In this document: positions 14,442-22,318 of the stretch, piece after piece | Numbering within the stretch: the first letter of the stretch is position 1 | Layout of the letters: every line of letters begins with the position of its first letter | Assembly (NCBI GenBank): GCA_001796525.1 | Contig: MGMT01000021.1 | Span: forward strand, 1-25,934 | Origin: Chloroflexi bacterium RBG_13_51_52 | Lineage (GTDB): Bacteria; Chloroflexota; Dehalococcoidia; Dehalococcoidales; RBG-16-60-22 | Direction of reading: 5' to 3' | DNA length: 25,934 nucleotides | Program-made: the position numbers and the translations under genes | Notes under the pieces: generated by a model | What the model saw: only the letters and a program-made list of their open reading frames with translations | The model's database searches: none | What the model was told of the DNA's origin: nothing

Positions 14442-15496
14442 GGTGTAATCACGCTGTTCCGTATATCCTGGTTTTCAGCAATAGTTGTGTCATCGCTAAC
14501 GATACATCGATTAAGTCGAGAATGCTGCCCGATATTTACTTTATCCCAGATAATGACTTGCTCCAAACTAACGTTGTTATTAATGACACATCCTTTACCG
14601 ATAACAGCCGGTCCTTTGATATGCACGTCCTTGCCTATTTTACATCCGTCATCTATCAAGACCGGCGCCAATATCTTTGCAGTCGGGTGGATATCAATAT
14701 CCTTACTATAATATACACCATTTGTCTCCTCGGCAGCTATTAAAGGGCTTTTTGTTTTTAATAAAAGCAGATCCATGTTGAAGTTAAAGTATTTTTGCGG
14801 CGTGCCCATATCAAGCCAATAACCTTTATACGTATAGCCGTAAACTTTTTTTCCAATATCAAGTAAACGTGGAAAAAGTCCCTTTTCTAACATATAATGC
14901 TGGCCTTGTGGTATTTCTCCGAGGACTTCCGGTTCGAGGATATAACACCCGGCATTTATCCAGTTGGTCTTCGCTTCAGAGAGGGGGGGTTTTTCAATAA
15001 AACGTTTTACTCTCTGTTCAGCATCTGTTTCCACAACCCCGAATGCGCTGGGATTATCCACCCAGGTTAGAGCTATGGTTGCTTTGGCTTTTTTCGCAAG
15101 GTGGAAGGCGAGTAAGTCATGCAGATTCATGTCTGTAAATACATTATCACCATTTAAAACCAGGAAAGAACTGTCCAGATATGTTTCGGAATTCTTTATC
15201 GCGCCGGCAGTACCCAGAGGTTCTTTTTCCAGACAATAGGTCAACCGCATGCCGCAACGTTCCCCATCTCCGAAATATTCCCGGATTACATCCGGCAAAT
15301 AGCTCATCGCTAGGATGACATCCACTATCCCGAAGTGCTTGAGATATGCCAGTGTGTGTTCGAGAATAGGGCGATTAAGCACCGGCACGATTGATTTCGG
15401 CTTATTATCGGTCAAAGGACGGAGGCGCATTCCCGGACCACCCACGAGAATCACTGCCTTCATACCCCGTGCGTCGACGCTCTTTTTTTCATTCAT
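14414..15496 (-). CDS. Sugar-1-phosphate nucleotidyltransferase (mannose-1-P guanylyltransferase-like)
   Basis: The enzyme makes an NDP-sugar from a sugar-1-phosphate. The nucleotide-binding signature GGPGMRLRPLT..KPK lies near residues 19-34, the metal-binding Asp117 is in VLNGDNVF, and the sugar-side FIEKP and INAGCYIL motifs follow. After about residue 255 there is a left-handed beta-helix of hexapeptide repeats (IHPTAKI, VLIDDGCKIG, GPAVIGKGCVINNN). The two-domain layout and 360-residue length fit GDP-mannose pyrophosphorylase-like enzymes, though glucose-1-phosphate thymidylyl- or uridylyltransferases look similar. The start at 15496 has AAAGG eight bases upstream; an internal Met12 (MKAVILVGG) is the alternative. 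No other cell-surface sugar genes are adjacent. Confidence 0.85.
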   Translation of the reverse strand: MNEKKSVDARGMKAVILVGGPGMRLRPLTDNKPKSIVPVLNRPILEHTLAYLKHFGIVDVILAMSYLPDVIREYFGDGERCGMRLTYCLEKEPLGTAGAIKNSETYLDSSFLVLNGDNVFTDMNLHDLLAFHLAKKAKATIALTWVDNPSAFGVVETDAEQRVKRFIEKPPLSEAKTNWINAGCYILEPEVLGEIPQGQHYMLEKGLFPRLLDIGKKVYGYTYKGYWLDMGTPQKYFNFNMDLLLLKTKSPLIAAEETNGVYYSKDIDIHPTAKILAPVLIDDGCKIGKDVHIKGPAVIGKGCVINNNVSLEQVIIWDKVNIGQHSRLNRCIVSDDTTIAENQDIRNSVITPSRTVPLSL

Positions 15497-15595
15497 TTAA
15501 AAAACCTTTATTGAATAATATCAAAAATCGGTAAATAGCTGTTGCATACCATTCTAAATTACTTTAATTGCCGCAAGGGAGAAAAGTCAATATTT

Positions 15596-15624
15596 TTGTA
15601 CAATATAAATATTATTGATATAAT
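15596..15624 (+). promoter_or_regulatory. Sigma-70-type promoter for the permease gene
   Basis: TTGTAC (-35, 4 of 6) and consensus TATAAT (-10) are separated by 17 bases. The expected transcription start near 15631 gives a leader of about 34 bases before the ATG at 15665. Confidence 0.65.
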
Positions 15625-15664
15625 ATACCGAACCTAACCAATATCTAATGTTCGGTCAGATTTT

Positions 15665-17023
15665 ATGTTATCAGTCAGTCAAATTCTCGCCATAATAATA
15701 TTCGCCCTGATGTTTGTTGCCATCGCCAGCAACAAGATACACCGTCACGTTGCAGCGCTGGGCGGGGCAGCGATAATGATTGTCGTGGTTTTCCTTGGAG
15801 TAATGCAATCCCCCGGAGGATTGTGGGAATTTCTTAACGTAAACCAGCTTGGGCATTCCCAGTTCTGGGTGCCCGGTTCACATGCCGTAGAAGCGCCAGG
15901 ATTCAACTGGCAGACAATAGTATTTATCGGTACCATGATGATGACGGTAGGGTGGCTGGAATCGGTGGGGCTGTTCCGGTGGATGTGCCTTTATACAGCG
16001 CGACTTGTAGGCTGCCGCACGATACCTATTTTAATCGCTTTTATGATATTATCAGGATTTCTTTCCATGTTCATCGGCAGTATCACGGTAATGCTTTTTC
16101 TTAGCATGGTGACCATCGAACTGGGGAGGCTAATGAAGTTCAATCCCGTGCCTATTATTATTGCCGAAGTTTTTGCCGCCAATACCGGTGGAGCCTCTAC
16201 TTTGAGCGGCGACCCGCCGAATATCATTATCGGCACAGCATTCGGTTACAGTTTTACCGATTTTCTCATGAACACGGGGGTAATCGCCTGGATATCAATG
16301 GCGTTATCTATCGTATATTTCTACTTCGTCTTCCGGAAGCCACTCCGGCAGGAAGAAGATCCTAAAGAGCTAATGAAATCATGTCCTCTTCCGAGCAGCG
16401 CAATAACCAATCCCCACCTTTTCAAGCTGGCGATAGCACTCTTTATATTAATTATTGCCCTTTTAGTAACTCACGGATATACAGGTTTATCGGTCGCCTT
16501 TATAGGCGTTATAAGCGCGGTTCTTTCACTGATTGTCGCCGGAAAAGGGGCAGTGAAGATAGTAAAAAATATCGATTGGCGCACACTGCTATTTTTTGCC
16601 GGGTTATTCATATGCGTGGGCGGGTTGGAAGTTTCCGGTGTACTGGTAAGAGTATCGGAACTAATAGGTGATATGTCTAGTGGAAATATTAACATAGCTA
16701 TCACTTTCATACTGTGGATATCCGCTGTGTTATCAGCTTTCGTGGATAACATACCCTTTGCGGCTGCTATGGTACCGGTTATCGGCACACTCGCAAAAAC
16801 AGGCGGTCTCAACCTGACGGCCATGGCATGGTCACTGGCATTGGGAACGGATATCGGCGGTAATGCTACACCCATCGGCGCTTCCGCTAATGTAGTAAGT
16901 GTAGCAATATCAGAAAAAGAGGGTTACCCTATCAGTTGGGGGAAATTTATAAAATATGCCGCAATACCCACAATTCTCGTTATCGGTTTATGCCAAGGAC
17001 TGCTTTTCTGGCGCTATACCTAA
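15665..17023 (+). CDS. ArsB/NhaD/P-type ion transporter superfamily permease
   Basis: An inner-membrane secondary transporter of 452 residues with about 11 or 12 helices. Two half-repeats each carry a re-entrant signature: GGASTLSGDPPNIIIGTAFG near residue 180, and DIGGNATPIGASANVV near residue 400. The second half also has DWRTLLFFAGLFICVGGLE, typical of the P-permease group. Members move Na+/H+, arsenite, citrate or other anions, and the substrate cannot be told here. An extended loop (about 50-80, with FLNVNQLGHSQFWVPGSH) between helices 2 and 3 is longer than I would expect. The ribosome binding site is weak, but the promoter at 15596-15624 is good. It is apparently monocistronic and no regulator is adjacent. 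Confidence 0.85.
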   Translation: MLSVSQILAIIIFALMFVAIASNKIHRHVAALGGAAIMIVVVFLGVMQSPGGLWEFLNVNQLGHSQFWVPGSHAVEAPGFNWQTIVFIGTMMMTVGWLESVGLFRWMCLYTARLVGCRTIPILIAFMILSGFLSMFIGSITVMLFLSMVTIELGRLMKFNPVPIIIAEVFAANTGGASTLSGDPPNIIIGTAFGYSFTDFLMNTGVIAWISMALSIVYFYFVFRKPLRQEEDPKELMKSCPLPSSAITNPHLFKLAIALFILIIALLVTHGYTGLSVAFIGVISAVLSLIVAGKGAVKIVKNIDWRTLLFFAGLFICVGGLEVSGVLVRVSELIGDMSSGNINIAITFILWISAVLSAFVDNIPFAAAMVPVIGTLAKTGGLNLTAMAWSLALGTDIGGNATPIGASANVVSVAISEKEGYPISWGKFIKYAAIPTILVIGLCQGLLFWRYT

Positions 17024-17038
17024 AGAGGTAAATTCAAG

Positions 17039-17068
17039 TTGCCAAGACTCTACGTTTTATAGTATTAT
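17039..17068 (+). promoter_or_regulatory. Promoter upstream of tRNA-Arg (and possibly the redox operon)
   Basis: TTGCCA (-35) and TATTAT (-10, 5 of 6) are 18 bases apart; the predicted start near 17075 is five bases before the tRNA. No better promoter is visible between the tRNA and porG. Confidence 0.5.
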
Positions 17069-17079
17069 TTTAGTAATTA

Positions 17080-17152
17080 GCCCCTGTAGCTCAGGTGGAT
17101 AGAGCACCAGCCTCCGGAGCTGGGTGCGAGCGTTCGAATCGCTCCAGGGGTA
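17080..17152 (+). tRNA. tRNA-Arg (anticodon CCG), CCA not encoded
   Basis: Cloverleaf with acceptor GCCCCTG/CAGGGGT (G1-U72 wobble), anticodon stem CCAGC/GCTGG around loop CTCCGGA (anticodon CCG) and T arm GAGCG-TTCGAAT-CGCTC. The bases after the discriminator A are GTT, so CCA is added enzymatically. A run of seven T follows at 17154-17160, and porG starts 22 bases after the tRNA. Confidence 0.95.
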
Positions 17153-17174
17153 GTTTTTTTAATACGGAGTAACC

Positions 17175-17738
17175 ATGACAAAAGAAACAAGCCTCATGGA
17201 AATCAGGTGGCACGGGCGAGGCGGCCAGGGTGCAGTCACCTCTACGGAGATGCTGGCGCAAGCGGCTATCAGTGAAGGCAAGTTCGCCCAGGCTTTCCCC
17301 AGCTTCGGGCCGGAGCGGCGCGGCGCGCCGGTTCAGGCATTCAACAGGATAGACAGCCGCGAACCGGTAAGGATACGCGCTGATATATTACAGCCTGATT
17401 ATGTTGTCGTGCTTGACCCCAGTTTGCTTGACAAAGTCAACGTGACGTCCGGTCTAAAAAAGGGCGGCTGGGTTATTGTTAACACCCGGAAAAACGCTTC
17501 GGAGATTAAATCGGAGTTTAAGATAAAATATCCGGTAGCCACTGTAAATGCTACCAAAATCGCTCGCGAGGTATTGGGAGTCCCTATCGTAAACACGACG
17601 ATGCTCGGTGCCGTGGTAAAAATTACCGGCGTCATCGACAAGAAATCGACGCACGCGCCTTTAGAAAAACGTTTCGGCAGGCTGGGAGAACGTAATATTA
17701 AAGCCATGGAAACAGCCTTTGAACAAGTAGCATTTTAG
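17175..17738 (+). CDS. porG: 2-oxoacid:ferredoxin oxidoreductase, gamma subunit
   Basis: The gamma domain of pyruvate (or related 2-oxoacid) ferredoxin oxidoreductase takes part in CoA handling in the reversible reaction 2-oxoacid + CoA + oxidised ferredoxin to acyl-CoA + CO2 + reduced ferredoxin. The 187-residue protein has the family opening RWHGRGGQGAVTSTEMLA, the FPSFGPERRGAPV motif near residues 42-54 and the late VNTTMLGAVVK segment. It starts at ATG with GGAG five bases before. It is the first gene of a porG-porD-porA-porB set, the four-subunit order known from Thermotoga and archaea. The preferred 2-oxoacid cannot be read from the sequence; pyruvate is the default. Confidence 0.92.
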   Translation: MTKETSLMEIRWHGRGGQGAVTSTEMLAQAAISEGKFAQAFPSFGPERRGAPVQAFNRIDSREPVRIRADILQPDYVVVLDPSLLDKVNVTSGLKKGGWVIVNTRKNASEIKSEFKIKYPVATVNATKIAREVLGVPIVNTTMLGAVVKITGVIDKKSTHAPLEKRFGRLGERNIKAMETAFEQVAF

Positions 17739-17747
17739 GAGCAATAA

Positions 17748-18041
17748 ATGGCAAAATCCGATAATGAATTAACATGGAAAGACCTGGAAATAGGCTATAT
17801 TGTCACCGAGCCAGGCAGCGCCCGGCAATATGAAAGCGGTACCTGGCGCTCGCAACGCCCTACATACGACTTTAAAAAATGCATCAAATGCGGTCTTTGT
17901 GCTCTGTTTTGCCCGGAAGGTTGCATAAACCAGAACAAAGACGGCAACTTTGAAGCCGATTTGTTCTACTGCAAGGGATGCGGCATTTGCGCCAGAGAAT
18001 GCTGGACCAATGTGATCAAAATGGTAGAGGAGGTGGAGTGA
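17748..18041 (+). CDS. porD: 2-oxoacid:ferredoxin oxidoreductase, delta (ferredoxin-like) subunit
   Basis: A 97-residue two-[4Fe-4S] ferredoxin-type subunit that passes electrons from the TPP/FeS core of the oxidoreductase to external acceptors. The first cluster motif is CIKCGLCALFCPEGC, the second CKGCGICARECW. In the second motif the usual Pro after the last Cys is Trp, which can shift cluster potential or packing. The N-terminal 40 residues (KDLEIGYIVTEPGSARQYESG) are the usual PorD extension. The ribosome binding site AGGAG overlaps the porG stop, and the stop shares one base with the porA start, so translation is coupled throughout. Confidence 0.93.
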   Translation: MAKSDNELTWKDLEIGYIVTEPGSARQYESGTWRSQRPTYDFKKCIKCGLCALFCPEGCINQNKDGNFEADLFYCKGCGICARECWTNVIKMVEEVE

Positions 18042-19216
18042 TGGCAACACGAGTGGGAGTTGAAGTTTCTATCGCACTGGCTGATGCGGTTAAGCTGGCG
18101 AATCCCGATGTTATAGCGGCTTATCCTATTACTCCACAGACCCATATCGTAGAACACCTAGCCGAACTGGTAGCCAACGGTGAACTGGATGCCGAATACA
18201 TACCCGTCGAATCGGAGCATTCCGCTATGAGCGCTTGCCTTGGTTCGTCGGCGACCGGTGCCCGCACGTTCACGGCTACAGCCAGCCAGGGTCTGGCATT
18301 AATGAATGAGGTAGTATACGTCGCCGCACCCATGCGTCTGCCCATCGTCATGGCGGTAGCCAACCGGGCGTTATCAGCACCTTTGAGTATCTGGTGCGAC
18401 CATTCCGATATGATGTCGGTCAGGGACACCGGCTGGATACAGATAATCGCCGAAAACGGACAGCAGTGTGTGGATAATATAATCTGCGCTTTTCGCATCG
18501 GCGAGGATAAACGGGTCCTGCTGCCGGTGATGGTCCACCTGGACGGCTTTAACCTGACGCACGTAATCGAGCCGATAGAATTACCAGAACAAAGTGAAGT
18601 CGATAAGTTCCTGCCTCCCTGTAAGTTCCCCCTGCCCCTGAATCCGGACAAGCCGGTAGCTATGGGGGACTTCGCGCCACCGATTATCTTCACCGAGACA
18701 AAATGGGCACAGGAAATGAATATACGAAGTTCCAAGAAAGTAATCCTGGAAATATGGAATAAATATTATAAAGCGTTCGGACGGAAATATTCACCGGTCG
18801 AGAAATACCACAGCGACGGCGCTAAAGTCGTCCTGATGACGATGGGAGCAATCGGTGAGACAGCCTCGGTAGCCATCGACGAGATGGTAGCAGAGGGACA
18901 AAGCGTGGGGCAGATACGCCTGCGGCTATGGCGGCCTTTCCCCTTCGAGGAACTGCGCGAATCCGTCAAGGACGCCGATGTACTCATTGTATTGGATAGG
19001 GCTATCTCCTACGGCGGTCCGGGTGGACCGCTCGCTTCAGAAGTAAAAGCTGCATTTTATGACCAGGTGAAAAAACCCAAGATTATCAGCTTCGTCGGAG
19101 GACTCGGCGGCAGGGATATCACCGTAGCAGGGTTCAAAGACATCGTTAAGAAAGGCATAGAGATTGCCAAGAGCGGAAGCAAGAAAGAATACGAGATTTA
19201 CGGGGTGAGGGAATAA
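18041..19216 (+). CDS. porA: 2-oxoacid:ferredoxin oxidoreductase, alpha subunit
   Basis: The alpha subunit binds TPP together with beta. The start at 18041 is preferred because it follows GAGGAGGTGGAG and gives MATRVGVEVS, a normal family N-terminus, with a 391-residue product; a longer frame to 17978 only reads through porD. Motifs include AAYPITPQTHIVEHLA, which contacts the cofactor; ESEHSAMSACLGSSATGARTFTATASQG; and a C-terminal transketolase-like domain with MGAIGETA and RLWRPFPFEEL, then DRAISYGGPGGPL. This layout fits pyruvate or branched-chain oxoacid oxidoreductases. It overlaps porB by one base. Confidence 0.94.
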   Translation: MATRVGVEVSIALADAVKLANPDVIAAYPITPQTHIVEHLAELVANGELDAEYIPVESEHSAMSACLGSSATGARTFTATASQGLALMNEVVYVAAPMRLPIVMAVANRALSAPLSIWCDHSDMMSVRDTGWIQIIAENGQQCVDNIICAFRIGEDKRVLLPVMVHLDGFNLTHVIEPIELPEQSEVDKFLPPCKFPLPLNPDKPVAMGDFAPPIIFTETKWAQEMNIRSSKKVILEIWNKYYKAFGRKYSPVEKYHSDGAKVVLMTMGAIGETASVAIDEMVAEGQSVGQIRLRLWRPFPFEELRESVKDADVLIVLDRAISYGGPGGPLASEVKAAFYDQVKKPKIISFVGGLGGRDITVAGFKDIVKKGIEIAKSGSKKEYEIYGVRE

Positions 19217-20193
19217 TGGAAAATTACGCCGTTTACGTACCTCGACTTGTCAAGAAAGAGGATAATTTCGCACCGGGTCACCGTGCCTGCATCGGCTGCG
19301 GTGAAGCCCTGGCAATGCGACAGGCTTTCAAAGCCCTGGATAACAACGTTATCGTTGTTAACGCAACCGGGTGTATGGAGATTTTTGCCTCGCAGTTTCC
19401 GCTTACCTCCTGGCAGCTTCCCTGGATACATACGTTATTCGAGAATGCGGCGGCGGTAGCTTCCGGTGTCGAAGCTGGCTATAAGGCTATGAAGAGGAAG
19501 GGAGTGCCTCTGCCGGAGAACACTAAAATAGTCGCTATCGGCGGTGACGGCGCCACCAGCGATATCGGCCTGCAGGCAATTTCCGGAGCCATGGAGAGAG
19601 GTCATGATTTCACTTATATCTGCTTCGATAACGAGGCATATATGAATACCGGTAACCAGAGGTCTTCGGCAACACCCTTCGGGGCAATGACTACTACCTC
19701 ACCGATGGGCAAGAAGAGCTTCGGGCAGTTCAGCTGGAAAAAGAATATGCCGGAGATTGCCGTGGCGCACAACATACCGTATGTGGCTACCGCCACGCAC
19801 GGGTACCCTTTCGACCTTATGGCGAAGGTACGTAAAGCCGTTGACACGCCGGGACCAGCTTACGTCCATATACTTGCGGTCTGTCCCACCGGTTGGGGGA
19901 GCGCCACGGATACGGTTATCCGGCAGTCCCGCCTGGCCGTTCAGACCGGAATATTCCCTCTCTATGAGGTCGAGAACGGTGTCTATAAAATGAGCATCGA
20001 CCTGCCCAAGCTAAGACCGGTTACGGACTACTTAAAAATCCAGCGCAGGTTCCGCCACCTTAGCGATGATATAATCGCCCAGATACAAGCGCGCGTCAAA
20101 CTGGAATATCAAAAAATACTGGAGAAAGCTGATGTCACCAAAAGAGCAAAAGGCAAAAGTAAAACAGGTCCTAGAAAAGCACCGGCGAGATAA
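19216..20193 (+). CDS. porB: 2-oxoacid:ferredoxin oxidoreductase, beta (TPP-binding) subunit
   Basis: This subunit carries thiamine pyrophosphate and the proximal [4Fe-4S] cluster. The four cluster cysteines are Cys25 and Cys28 (CIGCGEAL), Cys53 (NATGCMEI) and Cys223 (AVCPTGW), as in the PorB family. The TPP/magnesium motif runs from GDGATSD (110-116) to Asn139 in FDNEAYMNTGNQRS. The last residues (about 305-325, RAKGKSKTGPRKAPAR) are unusually Lys/Arg-rich and lie over the start of the next gene: 62 bases of porB are also the 5' end of the NuoE-like gene in another frame. Such a long overlap suggests the tail arose by loss of an earlier stop. Confidence 0.94.
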   Translation: MENYAVYVPRLVKKEDNFAPGHRACIGCGEALAMRQAFKALDNNVIVVNATGCMEIFASQFPLTSWQLPWIHTLFENAAAVASGVEAGYKAMKRKGVPLPENTKIVAIGGDGATSDIGLQAISGAMERGHDFTYICFDNEAYMNTGNQRSSATPFGAMTTTSPMGKKSFGQFSWKKNMPEIAVAHNIPYVATATHGYPFDLMAKVRKAVDTPGPAYVHILAVCPTGWGSATDTVIRQSRLAVQTGIFPLYEVENGVYKMSIDLPKLRPVTDYLKIQRRFRHLSDDIIAQIQARVKLEYQKILEKADVTKRAKGKSKTGPRKAPAR

Positions 20194-20596
20194 ATCTCTG
20201 CTGGTAGATATTTTGCAGGATATTCAGGCGGAAATTGGCTATCTGCCTAAAGACGCTTTACAGCAGACTAATCAGGCTCTTGGCATTCCTTTGAGCCGCG
20301 TTTACAGCGTTGCGACCTTTTTTAAAGCCTTCAGCCTAACTCCCAGGGGACGCCATTTGATAAATGTCTGTATGGGCACCGCCTGCCATGTGCGGGGCGC
20401 TGTTAAAGTCCTGGAAAAAATCGAGCATGAATTAAAAATAAAAAAAGGCGCTACCACCAAAGACCTGAAATTTACCCTGGAAACAGTCAACTGCGTCGGC
20501 GCTTGTGCCCTCGGACCCATGGTCATTATCGGAGAAGACTATCACGGAGAAATGACGCCGGAAGGCGTCGTTTCCGTGCTAAAGCAATATAACTAA
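20132..20596 (+). CDS. NuoE-like thioredoxin-fold [2Fe-2S] subunit
   Basis: A 154-residue homologue of NuoE/HndA/HydC, the small [2Fe-2S] subunit of NAD(H)-linked complexes. It has a helical N-terminus with ILQDIQAEIGYLP and LGIPLSRVYSVATFF, then a thioredoxin-like domain with the four cluster cysteines in CMGTACHVRGA (C-X4-C) and CVGACALGP (C-X3-C). The start ATG at 20132 lies inside porB with GGAG about eight bases upstream, and no other plausible start gives the family N-terminus. It is followed by NuoF-like and NuoG/HoxU-like genes, the same trio as in HydABC hydrogenases and NAD-dependent formate dehydrogenases. Here the catalytic partner appears to be the POR genes. Confidence 0.9.
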   Translation: MSPKEQKAKVKQVLEKHRRDKSLLVDILQDIQAEIGYLPKDALQQTNQALGIPLSRVYSVATFFKAFSLTPRGRHLINVCMGTACHVRGAVKVLEKIEHELKIKKGATTKDLKFTLETVNCVGACALGPMVIIGEDYHGEMTPEGVVSVLKQYN

Positions 20597-20615
20597 CTAG
20601 TGGAGGAAGTCACCA

Positions 20616-22301
20616 GTGGCAAAATTGAAATCCTTAGGTGAACTGGATGCCCTTAGAAAATCTATAACCGGAAAAAGAGACCCAAAAAAGACCGTTATTA
20701 CCGTTTGTAATGGAACAGGTTGCCAGGCACATGGCTGTAAGACCGTTACCGCCGCTTTCCAGAAAGAGCTGAAAAAACAAAAGCTGGAAAGTAAGGTGGA
20801 TATCAGGGCTACCGGTTGCCACGGCTTTTGTGAACGCGGTCCTCTGGTAGTAATCAAACCGAAGAATATATTCTATCAAAGAGTCAGGGTTAAAGATGTA
20901 CCTGAAATAATCTCCGAGACTGTTGGTAAAGGCAACGTTATCGAGAGAATGCTTTATACCGACAGGGCTACCAATAAAAAAATCACATACGAACATGATG
21001 TGCCTTTCTACAAACTCCAGAAACGCATCGTCTTTGGAAACAATGGACTTATCGATCCCACATCTATCGATGACTACCTGGCTGTCGGCGGTTATGCCGG
21101 CCTGGCAAAAGCCTTGAAGATGACGCCGGATGCGATTATCGATGAAATTAAGAAAGCCGGATTAAGGGGACGCGGCGGCGGCGGTTTTCCTACCGGAAAT
21201 AAGTGGGAAAGCACCCGCAAAGCCCCCGGCAAGACCAAATACGTTATCTGTAACGCCGACGAAGGCGACCCGGGAGCTTACATGGACCGCAGCCTTGTCG
21301 AAGGCAATCCGCATAGCGTCCTGGAAGGTATGATTATCGGCGCTTATGCCATCGGCAGCCACGAAGGCTATATCTACGTCCGAAACGAGTATCCGCTGGC
21401 CGTCAGGAATATAAAGACGGCTATCGAACAGGCGGAATCTTACGGATTACTGGGGAAAAATATCATGGGTTCCGGATTCAATTTCACTATTAAGGTCCAG
21501 CGGGGGGGCGGCGCCTTTATTTGCGGTGAATCGACGGCCTTAATGGCTTCGCTGGAAGGCAGGGTAGGCGAACCCCGCGCCAAGTATGTACATACTTCGG
21601 AGCAGGGACTCTGGGGAAAGCCCACCAACCTCAATAACGTGGAAACCTGGGCAAACGTTCCTCTGATAATTAATAATGGTTCCGATTGGTTTAGTAAAAC
21701 AGGGACTAAAAACAGCAAGGGAACTAAAATATTTTCACTGGTCGGCAATATTTCCAATACCGGCCTCGTCGAAGTACCCATGGGCATAACGCTGCGGGAA
21801 ATTATTTATGACCTCGGCGGCGGTATTCCCAAGGGACGCAAGTTCAAGGCAGTACAGACCGGAGGTCCCTCCGGCGGCGTTATCCCGGAAAGCATGCTCG
21901 ACCTGCCGGTCGACTTTGATGAATTGACGAAGGTCGGCTCCATGATGGGTTCGGGCGGCATGATTGTCATGGATGACAAGACCTGCATGGTCAATATCGC
22001 CAGCTATTTTGTCACCTTCCTGGAAGGGGAGTCCTGCGGCAAATGCCTTCCCTGCCGTGAAGGTCTGCTTCAAATGAAACAAATTCTAACCAGGATTACC
22101 GAAGGCAAAGGCAAAAACAGCGATATTCAACTCCTGGAAGAACTATCGGCGACCCTGGTTGATGCTTCACTTTGCGCCCTGGGCAGCCAGGCATCAAATC
22201 CGGTAATGAGCACTCTCCGACATTTCCGTGATGAATATATAGCCCATATTAAAGATAAAAAATGCCCCGCAGGCGTCTGCAAAATTGGTGCCGCGAAATA
22301 A
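20616..22301 (+). CDS. NuoF/HydB-like FMN- and NAD(H)-binding flavoprotein subunit
   Basis: The NAD(H)-reactive subunit of a soluble diaphorase module. In order it has an N-terminal thioredoxin-like [2Fe-2S] domain (Cys31, Cys36, Cys68, Cys72), the FMN/NADH fold with LRGRGGGGFPTGNKW (183-197) and CNADEGDPGAYMDR (212-225), an SLBB region, and a [4Fe-4S] site with Cys474, Cys477, Cys480 and Cys520. Cys457, His544, Cys550 and Cys555 (IKDKKCPAGVC) match the spacing I recall for the zinc site of HydB-type bifurcating subunits. The C-terminal 2[4Fe-4S] domain usual in HydB/HndC is missing: the protein stops 561 residues in, right after CPAGVCK. The start is GTG with GGAGG upstream. Confidence 0.92.
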   Translation: MAKLKSLGELDALRKSITGKRDPKKTVITVCNGTGCQAHGCKTVTAAFQKELKKQKLESKVDIRATGCHGFCERGPLVVIKPKNIFYQRVRVKDVPEIISETVGKGNVIERMLYTDRATNKKITYEHDVPFYKLQKRIVFGNNGLIDPTSIDDYLAVGGYAGLAKALKMTPDAIIDEIKKAGLRGRGGGGFPTGNKWESTRKAPGKTKYVICNADEGDPGAYMDRSLVEGNPHSVLEGMIIGAYAIGSHEGYIYVRNEYPLAVRNIKTAIEQAESYGLLGKNIMGSGFNFTIKVQRGGGAFICGESTALMASLEGRVGEPRAKYVHTSEQGLWGKPTNLNNVETWANVPLIINNGSDWFSKTGTKNSKGTKIFSLVGNISNTGLVEVPMGITLREIIYDLGGGIPKGRKFKAVQTGGPSGGVIPESMLDLPVDFDELTKVGSMMGSGGMIVMDDKTCMVNIASYFVTFLEGESCGKCLPCREGLLQMKQILTRITEGKGKNSDIQLLEELSATLVDASLCALGSQASNPVMSTLRHFRDEYIAHIKDKKCPAGVCKIGAAK

Positions 22302-22318
22302 AGTAAGGATAATAAGAG

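Noticed and set aside
17154..17160. Strong intrinsic terminator after tRNA-Arg
   Set aside because: There is a T7 run but no separate hairpin; only the tRNA arms could serve, so at most it is leaky.
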